Under the pieces are notes generated by a model that was not told the origin of the DNA, searched no databases, and worked only from the letters and a program-made list of their open reading frames with translations. A DNA stretch of 64,000 nt from Croceimicrobium sp965656185 (GTDB lineage: Bacteria > Bacteroidota > Bacteroidia > Flavobacteriales > Schleiferiaceae), in the NCBI GenBank assembly GCA_965656185.1, contig CBFHJH010000002.1:310001-374000 (forward strand). The letters are read 5' to 3'. Shown piece by piece: positions 19,662-28,350 of this stretch (position 1 is its first letter; every line of letters starts with the position of its first letter). The translations under genes and the position numbers were made by a program.

Positions 19662-19694
19662 AAAGCCGCCCCAATCGGGGCGGCTTTTTTTTTC
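19662..19694 (+). terminator. Rho-independent terminator
   Basis: Perfect GC-rich stem (AAAGCCGCCCC with GGGGCGGCTTT, loop AATC) followed by a run of T, 24 bp after the first T9SS giant gene. Confidence 0.95.
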
Positions 19695-19754
19695 CCTCAT
19701 TTTGACCTATCTTCCACAGCCAAAATCCGATTTTCTAACTCTAATTAAGCTTCT

Positions 19755-22700
19755 ATGAGAAGAATTCTACTACTCTTATTCTCTGTGGCTAGCTACTTTA
19801 GCTTTGCCCAGGGTACAGTTTCCACCTATCCCACGCTTACGGGAACAAATTCTTCCGGAGGGATTACTTTTTCCGTGAGAGCCAATACTCCGGTAGAAAT
19901 TACTGGTATTACCAATCAGTTTTCTACCGCGAGTACTGCTAGCGTTTGGGTTAAAGTGGGTGGCGCAGGAACTCCACCGGGCACTATTTCTACCACCAAT
20001 GGTTGGGTAGAGGTCATTTCCAATGCCAGTGTTTCGACGGGTACGCCACCTTCGGCTATTCCCTTCGGTACTAATACCATTTCAGTTCCGGCCAATACGC
20101 CGGTTGGTATCCACATCCAAGCTATTGGAGGTAATACCAATTACCGTACGGGTCAAGCGGCAGACCAAACCATATTTACCGACGGTACCTTTACGGTAGA
20201 CGTTAGTGACTCCGTTGCTTACGGTGGGCACCCTAGCCCTGGGTTCAATCCTAGACGATTCCTAGGTTCTGTAACATACACCCTAGGTATTAGCGGTGGC
20301 TGTACCAATCTATTCTCCAATTTCTCGGTAGATAGCATTGGCACCGATAGCGCCGTGGTGAACTGGACCCCTGGTTCCGGTAATACCGGCTTCCGCATGG
20401 AGTACGGTTTACAAGGTTTTACCCAAGGTAATGGTATCGTTATCACTGGTACTTATCCGGCTAATAACCCGCCGGTAAATCTCACAGGTTTAATTCCTGA
20501 TTCGGATTATGACATTTACTTCACCGAATATTGTGGCACCGACTCTGTTTATTTTCCCGGTCCACAAACATTCCGCACCGAACCTATTTGTCCGCAGCCT
20601 AGTAATGTAAACATCATTGCTCTGGACAGTAATTCGGTTACCTTTACTTATACCGCCACCACCGACTCTATCAATTGGGAGTGGGGTCCTACCGGCTTTA
20701 CTCAAGGTACGGGCACCAATGGTACAGCGGTAGGCGATACCATTACTATTAGTGGTTTAAGTCCTAATACCGATTACGATATGGTAATCAATTCAGATTG
20801 TACCGATCGAGGCGATGGCTTATCCCGTGATACCCGCTTTAGCTTTACCACCGACTGTGGTTATGCTAGCGCTCGTTTTGTAGAGAACTTTGATGGTTCT
20901 GCTTTTCCTTGCCTTAGCGCCTACATCGACGTAGGAGTAGGTTCACCGAGTATCTCAATTACTACCGGCTTCAGTCCCACCAGTGGTGCTCAGCAGGCTT
21001 TTATGTCCAATAGCACCGCTACCGGTGCCAGCGATGATGTGATCTTGGTATTCCAACCTTTCTGGGCCATCGGCGATTTGGATAAAATGGTCGAGTTCAA
21101 CGCGAAGACCAGCGCTACTTCTAATACCACCCTGCAATTGGTTTCTTTCCCGAATCCAGATTCATTGCAGAATTACAATGTTATTCAAACCGTTTCGCTG
21201 AATAACAATGATCAACGCTTTACCATCAATTTAGATGCTGCCTCCAATTACAACGGAACGGACGAGTTCTTAGGTTTACGCCACGGGGCTCAAAGTACCT
21301 TCCAGAGTATTTACATCGACGACTTTGTATACGATGTTATTCCCACTTGTCCGCCGATCGACCCCTTTAGTGTGACTTCATCGGCTGTGGGTACTAATGT
21401 ATATCTATCTTGGAGCAGCAGCAATGCTTCTCAAGGTGGCCAAGTTACGTGGGGAGCGCCTGGTTTTACACCCGGTTCTAACTCCAACTTAGTGGCAACG
21501 CCTGATAGTAGCGCTACTGTTACCGGTTTAAGTACCAATACTTTATACGACTTCTATATCCAAGACTCTTGTGGTACGGGCGATGTAGCGGTTTGGGTTG
21601 GTCCTTATTCCATTCTTACCGGTTGTGCTTCTCCTTCCGCTACCAATTTACCTTGGAGCGATGGATTTGAGAATTACACCACGGGACCTACTTTTAATGG
21701 TACCGCCAACCTTTGTGCCGCTACTCATTCATGGCGTTTCGATGGTTCGGATGCTAACAGCTCGCGCCTGCGTTTGCAAGCGGGTTCTGCTTATTACCGC
21801 AGTGGCTTGCAAGCGGCGACCATGGATCATAGTCCATCCGCTTCGAGTGTGCAGACCAATTTCCTTACCCTTACGGTAAACCTATCCAACTATACTACTA
21901 GTGGTGGTATTGAGTTAAGCTTCTACTTTATGGCGCATTCCCAAGAAGCTAATCCCGATAACCGGGTATGGGTACGTGGTGCGCCCACCGATCCATGGAT
22001 CGAAGTGGCTAACTTAGATTTAGTTAGCAGTGGCAGTGGTATCTACGACAGCATTAAGAATCTAGACATTAAAGGATTTATCGATGCTGCCGGTCAGTCG
22101 ATCGGTGCCGAGACCCAAATTCGTTTCGGTCAAGCTGGTCGCTTCAGTTCATTCAGCCCGAGCTTCTCCGATGGTTATACTTTCGACGACATCAGTCTGA
22201 ACGCAGTTAGCTGTCCTGAGCCAGCGGGTATAGCTAATTCCAATATGGCTGATACTTCAGCTACCTTGTCTTGGACTAGCGGAGCCTCTAGCTTCCAGAT
22301 CTGGTTCGGTCCCGGTGGTTTCTACCAAGGTACAACCACATTGGGCGGCACCCGTCAGGTAGTTTCTGCCGATTCCATCGTGATCGATACCCTAAATGGC
22401 AATACTTGTTATCAGTTCTTAGTGCGGGCCTTATGTGCCAACGGAGATACCAGTAACTGGTCGGGACCCTTCGACTTCTGTACCCCTTGTTCGCCCATTA
22501 GCGCGCCTTATTTAGAAGATTGGGATGCGCTTTCCGCATCAGGTTCTAAGGATGTAGGTTGTTTCTCCTCGATCGAGGATCCTGCTTTTGCTACTTCCTC
22601 TTTTACCGGAGTAACCATTCAAAGCAGTAGTTTCTACAACCCGAATAGTTCGCCTAACTACGTGGAGATGGATAATTCAAATCAAACCAATTCTCCTTTG

Positions 22701-25700
22701 GCCTTGATTTCTCCATTAACCACCGACTTAACTGATGCCGATAAGCGGCTACGGTTCTACGCTCGTAAATTATCTGCCACCTATCCAAGTGAGTTGGTGG
22801 TGGGTTCTATGAGCGACCCAAGTGACGCTAGTACCTTCAGCTTGATCGATACCGTATTTTTAGACGGTACTCAGTTTACCGAGCACATCGTAAACTTTAC
22901 CGTGGCCAATGGCTACAATGGTACCGATCCTTATTTCGCCATTCTTCACAATCAGGCCGATCCATTTGACGCCTTATTGGTGGATGACGTGAATTACGAA
23001 ACCATTCCTACTTGTCCGGAAGCCAGTAACCTAGCGGTTCTAGCGGTAGACAGTATGAATGCCACTGTTACCTTCCAACCTTTTAGCGGTTCAACCGGTA
23101 ACTTCCAGATCGAATATGGTACCGGATCCTTCGGTTCAAGTGCTAATAGTCAGGTTGTTGTTAGCAATGACACCGTCAGCCTCTCTATGCTTACTCCTGG
23201 AACTGAATACTGTTTCTGGGTACGTGAGATCTGTGCGCCAGGCGATACTTCCAATTGGACCGGACCAGAGTGCTTTAAGACGCAATGTTTAGCGATCTCG
23301 GCTCCTTTCTTTACCAATTGGGATAACTTGACTTCAGCTTCAAAAGATCTTGGCTGTTTCAGCTCTATCGAAGATCCAAGCTTGAATAGCTCCAATTTTG
23401 TAGGGGTTACCATTCAGAGTAGTACATTCTACAACCCCCCTAGTTCACCGAACTACGCGGAGATCGACAACTCTAATGCCACCAGCTCGGCTTTAGCTAT
23501 GGTGTCACCGATGACTACCGACCTTACCGCTGGCGACAAACGGGTGCGTTTCTTGGGTAGAAAGATCTCTACTTTCCATCCTAGTGAGTTGATTATTGGT
23601 ACCATGAGCAATCCTTTGGATGCCAATACCTTTAATCCGATCGACACCCTGAATATGGATGCGACTCAGTTCGTAGAGTATACTGTAGAATTCACTACCG
23701 CTAACGGTTACAACGGTACCGATGCTTATTTTGCCTTTGTACACGATCAAGCCGATCCATTCGATGTTCACTTGATCGATGACCTAAACTATGAGGTAAT
23801 TCCTACTTGTTTACGTCCGAATAACTTCGTGAACCAATCGATCGGATCTAGCTCGGCCGTATTTACTTGGGATGCTGATACTAGCACTACCAATAATAGT
23901 TTCGTGATCCAATACGGTGCGCCGGGTAGCTTACCTGGTGCCGCTGGCAACACGATCGTGGCGAGTAGTACCGATTCGATCAATGTAACTGGATTAACTC
24001 CTAATACCGATTACTGTTTCTGGGTAGCCGATGTGTGTACTCCAGGAGATACTAGTATTTGGGTAGGTCCTATATGTATTAGTACCGCCTGTTTACCTTT
24101 CACGGCTCCTTATTTACAGGATTTTGAAAACACTACTGTGGGTCATTTCGATGGCGCCAATGACTGTTGGAGCATTAGCTCTAATGATCCAGGTTCTACC
24201 AGTTCTGGTGGCTATAGTTGGGAAGCGCGTAATACCGCGCAAACCACCTCTGGTACTGGTACTGGTCCAGATCGTGATAATACCTTGGCACCGGCGATTG
24301 GTGGAGTCTTTATGACTGCTGATGTATCTGGCTCATCTTCAGGAGATAGTACGATACTAACCTCTCCAATTGTAGATATTTCTGGCTTGACTAATCCTCA
24401 ACTTACCTATTATTACCACCGTCATGGTACTAATATGGCCGATATGTATGTGGATATTTTTGATGGAACGAGTTGGGTTCGAGGTGTACATGCCTTTACC
24501 AGCACCTCGGGAGTTAATACTTCTCAGGCCGATCCATATATCGATACTACCTACAGCCTTAGTGCTTACAGCACGGTTACTAACTTCCAAGTTCGTTTCC
24601 GTTTGGTTTCGAATGGTTGTTGTGCCGGTGACGTAGCGATCGACGATGTATCGATTGCCGATCCAATTACTTGTGCTCGTCCTACTGGCTTAACCGCCGA
24701 AGGAACCAGCACCAGCTCGGCTATCGCACGATGGACCAATGACCCTAATGCCACTTCTTACGAGGTAGAATACGGGGTACCTGGCTTTGCCCTAGGTACC
24801 GGTACTAACCTAACTACTACTGCAGATTCAGTGGCGATCAACTTTGCTGCTGCCAATAACCTTTGTCAGGAGATCTACTTACGTAGTATCTGTGGCGCTG
24901 GTGATACTAGCTTGTGGTTAGGTCCGATCGCAGTATGTCCTGAGCCAGTGCTTTGCGATAGCCTAGATCAGTACAATAATGCTAGTGCTGCCGCCCCAAT
25001 TTGGGATCAATCGGCTCTATTCGTAGAGTGGGCTGGTAACCTTGGTGGCGATACTGAGATCAGCACGGCACAAAGTGCATCTGCACCTAACTCTATTCGT
25101 ATCCACGATCAAGGAACGGCCGGTTTAAGTGATATCGTTGCTTTATTCGATACCATTAGCACGGGTGCTTGGGAAGTTAGCTTTGATATGTACGTACCAA
25201 GTGGCGATGGAGCTTACTTTAACATCCAGCAGAATTACGTAGGCGGTGGCCTGGGTAACCTTTGGGGTGGTGAAGTATATTTCCTCGATAATGGTACCGC
25301 ACGCGCGGTATATTCTACCGGATCTACTTTAGCCGGTACCTTTAACTATACCCAAGGCTCTTGGTTTACCATGACCACGGTACTTGATCTTGATAATGAT
25401 ACCGTTTGGTTCGAATTGAATGGAACCAGCACTAATGTTGGTTACCAATACTCATTAGCCAATGCTGGTGGCCCATTACAGTTCAACGGTATCAATTTCT
25501 ACTCAGGAGTATTAGCCGGTAATAATTACGATTGTAATTACTACTTCGATAACTTCTGTATCAATCCTCGCGTAAGCAATTGTTTACCACCAAGTGGTTT
25601 GGTTGCTACTAGCAATGTAGGTTGTGATAGTCTAGAACTAGATTGGACCTCGAATAGTGGTACTTCAGTACTCGAGTATGGTCCTGCCGGATTTGCCCCA

Positions 25701-26360
25701 GGTTCAGGAACCAGTGTAAATGTTACCAGCACGCCTTATGTGGTTACTGGTTTAACTCCGGGTAATAGCTACGACTTTATTGTAGCCGATATCTGTAACA
25801 ATGATACCAGTTCTACCGTCAGTCTTACCAGTAGCACCAATAACGGTCCGCTACCTACTGCAGCATTTACTTACAGCAGCAGTTTGATTAACGGTAACTC
25901 TGTAGTGTACCTAGATGCTAGTGGATCCAGCAATGGAACTAGCTTCAGCTGGGACTTTGGCAATGGTTCTACCGGTATGGGAATGATGGATACCGTTACT
26001 TACACCAGTGGTGGAGCAACCACCATCACCTTGATCGTAAGCAATGGATGTGGTAGCGATACTGCTACTATTAGTCTAGATCCATTTGGAATCGAGGAGT
26101 CTCTACTGGGACAATCCTTGAATATCTATCCAAACCCGGCTAGCGATTACATCCAGCTTGAGGCCAGTAGTGCGTCTAGCGCCGCTATTGAGATCGTATT
26201 ACGCGATGCTCAAGGACGCGCAGTACTACAAAGCTTCGAGAATGGCCATAATGGAGAGCTCAGAACTCAATTGGATGTTTCTGACCTAGCTGATGGCATT
26301 TACATTCTAGAGGTACATCAAGATGGCTTGAAAGTGAATCGTCGCTTGAGTATACGATAG
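19755..26360 (+). CDS. Giant T9SS-exported modular protein, paralogue
   Basis: A 2,201-residue protein with a signal peptide (MRRILLLLFSVASYFSFAQG). Its N-terminal beta-sandwich (residues 20-180) resembles the one near the C-terminus of the preceding protein. It then alternates Fn3 modules with five jelly-roll/MAM-like modules (openings FVENFDG, DGFENY, YLEDWDA, FFTNWDN, YLQDFEN). Two of these, about 22.49-23.01 kb and 23.28-23.81 kb, are near-identical in layout and look like a recent internal duplication. A LamG-like domain near 1735-1930, a last Fn3, a PKD (FSWDFGNGSTG) and a type A T9SS sorting domain (LNIYPNPASDYIQL ... GIYILEV ... RRLSIR) close it. Probably a cell-surface adhesin that shares its function with the neighbour. 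Confidence 0.9.
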   Translation: MRRILLLLFSVASYFSFAQGTVSTYPTLTGTNSSGGITFSVRANTPVEITGITNQFSTASTASVWVKVGGAGTPPGTISTTNGWVEVISNASVSTGTPPSAIPFGTNTISVPANTPVGIHIQAIGGNTNYRTGQAADQTIFTDGTFTVDVSDSVAYGGHPSPGFNPRRFLGSVTYTLGISGGCTNLFSNFSVDSIGTDSAVVNWTPGSGNTGFRMEYGLQGFTQGNGIVITGTYPANNPPVNLTGLIPDSDYDIYFTEYCGTDSVYFPGPQTFRTEPICPQPSNVNIIALDSNSVTFTYTATTDSINWEWGPTGFTQGTGTNGTAVGDTITISGLSPNTDYDMVINSDCTDRGDGLSRDTRFSFTTDCGYASARFVENFDGSAFPCLSAYIDVGVGSPSISITTGFSPTSGAQQAFMSNSTATGASDDVILVFQPFWAIGDLDKMVEFNAKTSATSNTTLQLVSFPNPDSLQNYNVIQTVSLNNNDQRFTINLDAASNYNGTDEFLGLRHGAQSTFQSIYIDDFVYDVIPTCPPIDPFSVTSSAVGTNVYLSWSSSNASQGGQVTWGAPGFTPGSNSNLVATPDSSATVTGLSTNTLYDFYIQDSCGTGDVAVWVGPYSILTGCASPSATNLPWSDGFENYTTGPTFNGTANLCAATHSWRFDGSDANSSRLRLQAGSAYYRSGLQAATMDHSPSASSVQTNFLTLTVNLSNYTTSGGIELSFYFMAHSQEANPDNRVWVRGAPTDPWIEVANLDLVSSGSGIYDSIKNLDIKGFIDAAGQSIGAETQIRFGQAGRFSSFSPSFSDGYTFDDISLNAVSCPEPAGIANSNMADTSATLSWTSGASSFQIWFGPGGFYQGTTTLGGTRQVVSADSIVIDTLNGNTCYQFLVRALCANGDTSNWSGPFDFCTPCSPISAPYLEDWDALSASGSKDVGCFSSIEDPAFATSSFTGVTIQSSSFYNPNSSPNYVEMDNSNQTNSPLALISPLTTDLTDADKRLRFYARKLSATYPSELVVGSMSDPSDASTFSLIDTVFLDGTQFTEHIVNFTVANGYNGTDPYFAILHNQADPFDALLVDDVNYETIPTCPEASNLAVLAVDSMNATVTFQPFSGSTGNFQIEYGTGSFGSSANSQVVVSNDTVSLSMLTPGTEYCFWVREICAPGDTSNWTGPECFKTQCLAISAPFFTNWDNLTSASKDLGCFSSIEDPSLNSSNFVGVTIQSSTFYNPPSSPNYAEIDNSNATSSALAMVSPMTTDLTAGDKRVRFLGRKISTFHPSELIIGTMSNPLDANTFNPIDTLNMDATQFVEYTVEFTTANGYNGTDAYFAFVHDQADPFDVHLIDDLNYEVIPTCLRPNNFVNQSIGSSSAVFTWDADTSTTNNSFVIQYGAPGSLPGAAGNTIVASSTDSINVTGLTPNTDYCFWVADVCTPGDTSIWVGPICISTACLPFTAPYLQDFENTTVGHFDGANDCWSISSNDPGSTSSGGYSWEARNTAQTTSGTGTGPDRDNTLAPAIGGVFMTADVSGSSSGDSTILTSPIVDISGLTNPQLTYYYHRHGTNMADMYVDIFDGTSWVRGVHAFTSTSGVNTSQADPYIDTTYSLSAYSTVTNFQVRFRLVSNGCCAGDVAIDDVSIADPITCARPTGLTAEGTSTSSAIARWTNDPNATSYEVEYGVPGFALGTGTNLTTTADSVAINFAAANNLCQEIYLRSICGAGDTSLWLGPIAVCPEPVLCDSLDQYNNASAAAPIWDQSALFVEWAGNLGGDTEISTAQSASAPNSIRIHDQGTAGLSDIVALFDTISTGAWEVSFDMYVPSGDGAYFNIQQNYVGGGLGNLWGGEVYFLDNGTARAVYSTGSTLAGTFNYTQGSWFTMTTVLDLDNDTVWFELNGTSTNVGYQYSLANAGGPLQFNGINFYSGVLAGNNYDCNYYFDNFCINPRVSNCLPPSGLVATSNVGCDSLELDWTSNSGTSVLEYGPAGFAPGSGTSVNVTSTPYVVTGLTPGNSYDFIVADICNNDTSSTVSLTSSTNNGPLPTAAFTYSSSLINGNSVVYLDASGSSNGTSFSWDFGNGSTGMGMMDTVTYTSGGATTITLIVSNGCGSDTATISLDPFGIEESLLGQSLNIYPNPASDYIQLEASSASSAAIEIVLRDAQGRAVLQSFENGHNGELRTQLDVSDLADGIYILEVHQDGLKVNRRLSIR

Positions 26361-26382
26361 ATTAATTTTTGAATTAATTTTT

Positions 26383-26413
26383 AAACCCTGGTCTCCTCGG
26401 AGGCCAGGGTTTT
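26383..26413 (+). terminator. Rho-independent terminator
   Basis: Stem AAACCCTGG with CCAGGGTTT around an inner CTCC/GGAG, followed by T-rich sequence, 22 bp after the second T9SS giant gene. Confidence 0.88.
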
Positions 26414-26421
26414 TATTTTTG
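26414..26421 (+). promoter_or_regulatory. Candidate -7 promoter box (TATTTTTG) at the Smr start codon
   Basis: Exact TAnnTTTG match directly after the terminator stem and ending 5 bp before the ATG at 26426. If used, transcription would begin at or within a base or two of the start codon, giving a leaderless or nearly leaderless mRNA. The T-run of the terminator and the box are the same bases. Confidence 0.4.
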
Positions 26422-26425
26422 TACT

Positions 26426-26929
26426 ATGTTCAAAGTGGGCGACATAGTTAGTTTTCTAAATGAAGGGGGCACGGGAGAGATCCTGAAGATCGAGGACGAT
26501 AAGGCTACCATTATGATGGACTATGGCTTTGAAGAAGAGCATCGCCTCAAAGACCTGGTACCCCGTAAGAATTTAGCGGTAGGGGAGATCGTGCGAAAAG
26601 ATCGCCCCAAGGCAGCCCTAGAAAGAGGCAGGGCCATGCCGAAAGCTCCGGAATACCTGGAAGTAGACCTCCATTTTGAGGCCTTGGTCGACTTTCCTAA
26701 GAATTTCTCCGCTCATGAGAAGCTGCAAATTCAGTTAGCAGAGGTACGTAAGTCCTTAGAAAAAGCCCGTCGAGCCGGGATCAAAAAGGTGATCTTGATC
26801 CATGGGGTAGGACAGGGGCGTCTCCGAGAAGAGATCTACAGCCTCCTCGAGCGCATGGATCGCCTTAGTTTTTACGATGCCTCATTCGCCCGCTACGGCA
26901 AAGGCGCTACCGAGGTAGAATTACGCTGA
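26426..26929 (+). CDS. Smr domain protein with N-terminal SH3-like domain
   Basis: A 167-residue protein. The N-terminal 55 residues form a KOW/SH3-like barrel (FKVGDIVSFLNEGGTGEILKIE); after a charged linker comes an Smr domain with the diagnostic LDLH-like strand (VDLHFEAL), HGVGQGRLREEI and a C-terminal GATEVEL. Smr domains nick or bind nucleic acid, originally seen at the C-terminus of MutS2; here the domain stands alone, as in the DUF2027-like proteins of Bacteroidota. The HGxGxG motif is intact. A role in RNA or ribosome quality control is possible. No partner gene is adjacent. Confidence 0.85.
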   Translation: MFKVGDIVSFLNEGGTGEILKIEDDKATIMMDYGFEEEHRLKDLVPRKNLAVGEIVRKDRPKAALERGRAMPKAPEYLEVDLHFEALVDFPKNFSAHEKLQIQLAEVRKSLEKARRAGIKKVILIHGVGQGRLREEIYSLLERMDRLSFYDASFARYGKGATEVELR

Positions 26930-27082
26930 CCGACCTTCAAAGTCTGACGTCTCACGCTACTGGTGACGTTTTACGGTATGCGCTTAGCCTGTATCAGAGC
27001 ATTCTAAGGTAAAAACATTTCATCAACCATTATAAATCTCCATTCCACTTCGTAGACAATTACCCCATCCCGCATCCGAGGG

Positions 27083-27125
27083 GCTAGCATGGAGGCAGGA
27101 CACGCTTTGCTAGCATGGAGGCAGG
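27083..27125. repeat. 17-bp tandem direct repeat, two copies
   Basis: GCTAGCATGGAGGCAGG occurs at 27083-27099 and again at 27109-27125, a 26-bp period. Confidence 0.9.
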
Positions 27126-27189
27126 GACTAGTTCCTAATTTAAGACTAGCTGACTAGCTTCGGAGCATTGGTGAAGGTAAATTAGCTGT

Positions 27190-27560
27190 AAACAAAAAAG
27201 CCCGACCCCCAAGAGCAGTCATTAAGGGTGACAAGAACGGCATCGCCTTGTGACCCAGCTTGTCCGCCTTTGGAGGATAAAATTTAAGCTTGGGAGCGGA
27301 ACAGCTAAAACCATTGTTTGAGGCCCGGCCTCAGCCGGGAGGAGTCTGGTTTTAGCCCGCGATGAAGCGTAAAATTTGAGGGAGCAAGGCAAGCCTTGAC
27401 CTTTAGCCATGACCAGGTTAATTTTAAAGGAATGGCTGAGCTCCCTTCGTTCGGTTGGATATTTTGGGTCAAGCCAAAGTATCGGCCCGCCCGGCCATAG
27501 GGCAGAAGCGAGACACGTAGTGTTACGACTGCCTGTCGCAAGACAGGCTCAAAAACTCCT
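27190..27560. repeat. Structured block with nested hairpins, possible ncRNA or interspersed element
   Basis: A nested perfect structure: outer arms GCTAAAACC (27304-27312) and GGTTTTAGC (27348-27356) enclose CCCGGC (27324-27329), loop CTCA, GCCGGG (27334-27339). Flanking these are two copies of TAAAATTT(A/G)AG...GGAGC. Further on are GGCAG...CTGCC around ACAC/GTGT, and a GCCTGTC-GCAA-GACAGGC stem with a GNRA loop (27531-27548). The density of perfect stems suggests a folded RNA or a palindrome-rich mobile repeat. From memory, similar blocks recur in other Bacteroidota genomes, but I cannot confirm this. Strand and ends are uncertain. Confidence 0.45.
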
Positions 27561-27825
27561 TTTAAAAATGAAAACGAAAAGTTAAAGGCCTCCCGTGGCC
27601 ATGCACGGGACAGGCTGCCCGGCCAGAGGGCATTGAAAGAAATAGGATTAAGACTTCGATTGATGTTTAATTGAAAGATGCTTCGACCCCGTGACTACGC
27701 CCGGGGCACACTCAGCATGACACACATTTTTCTTTCAAGCTCACCCGCCTCAGCTTTGTTTACCTCCCTTTGTGGCCTTCGTGCGCTTTGTGTGAGACCT
27801 TTATCACCTTCCATACTCGCCCCCC

Positions 27826-28090
27826 GAAGCTTTGCTCGTCACGTTTTACGTGCCTGTCACGTTCTACGTGGAGCGCAAGTGGGCTTTCCCTGCCTCCCTG
27901 CCTCCATTCTAGCGCAGCGTCCCAGCTAGCTTCGCGTCCCAAGCTGACCCACCGAAGCTTTGCTCGTCACGTTTTACATGAGCGTAGGTGGGCTTTCCCT
28001 GCCTCCCGGCCTCCCTGCTAGCGCAGCGTCCCAAGCTAGCTTCGCGTCCCATGCTTGCCCGCCGAAGCTTTAGAGAAGGAGGGCTTGCCC
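27826..28090. repeat. Three-copy imperfect tandem repeat, 110-128 bp
   Basis: Copies begin with GAAGCTTT at 27826, 27954 and 28064. The first two share CTTTGCTCGTCACGTTTTAC, GTGGGCTTTCCCTGCCTCC and AGCGCAGCGTCCC..GCTAGCTTCGCGTCCCA, with an insertion in the first; the third is truncated after the first few words. Confidence 0.8.
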
Positions 28091-28165
28091 GCCAAAGCAG
28101 GGCCTCTCTGCCCACGAAGCATGGCAATCCTGCATTTTTATTATTCTAAAACCCTATTTAGTGGC

Positions 28166-28173
28166 TACCTTTG
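28166..28173 (+). promoter_or_regulatory. Promoter -7 box of rnpB (TACCTTTG)
   Basis: Exact TAnnTTTG match ending 6 bp before the predicted 5' end of RNase P RNA, which is the spacing expected for this promoter class. Confidence 0.65.
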
Positions 28174-28198
28174 CCCTAAGAAACAGGCCACCTTATCG

Positions 28199-28226
28199 CC
28201 CCGACCGAGCCTAGCGAGCGTCGGGG
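28199..28226 (+). repeat. 28-nt palindromic hairpin, copy 1 (P3 of RNase P RNA)
   Basis: Outer stem CCCCGAC/GTCGGGG, inner CGAGC-CTA-GCGAG able to form C-G, two tandem G.A, G-C and C-G pairs, plus one bulged C. Identical to copy 2 apart from the loop. Confidence 0.9.
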
Positions 28227-28322
28227 AGGAAAGTCCGGACAACACAGGGCACCGTGCTCCTTGAAAAGGGAGGCTGATACCTTCAAAGGTATTGGACAGA
28301 CAGGGCCACAGAAAATAAACGG

Positions 28323-28350
28323 CCCCGACCGAGCTTTGCGAGCGTCGGGG
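28323..28350 (+). repeat. 28-nt palindromic hairpin, copy 2 (P12 of RNase P RNA)
   Basis: Same outer and inner stems as copy 1, with loop TTT in place of CTA. The two copies are 124 bp apart in the same RNA. Confidence 0.9.

Larger units (their letters stand above)
26930..28160. other. Repeat-rich intergenic spacer
   Basis: 1.23 kb between the Smr gene and rnpB with no believable gene; the open frames in it overlap repeats and lack family signal. It is a patchwork of short interspersed repeats: a 17-bp direct repeat (27083-27125), a hairpin-rich block (about 27190-27560), a stem CCCGTG/CACGGG near 27594-27611, a split GCTTCGAC...CTCAGCATGAC motif near 27680-27722, a stretch resembling the CCTTTGTGGCCTTCGTG-type repeats seen between genes in many bacteria (27769-27790), and three copies of a 110-128-bp unit (27826-28090). 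No insertion-sequence transposase was seen. Confidence 0.7.

Noticed and set aside
27222..28127. Several 60-83-residue open frames in the spacer
   Set aside because: They overlap one another on both strands and coincide with repeat units, with no start signal and no family.
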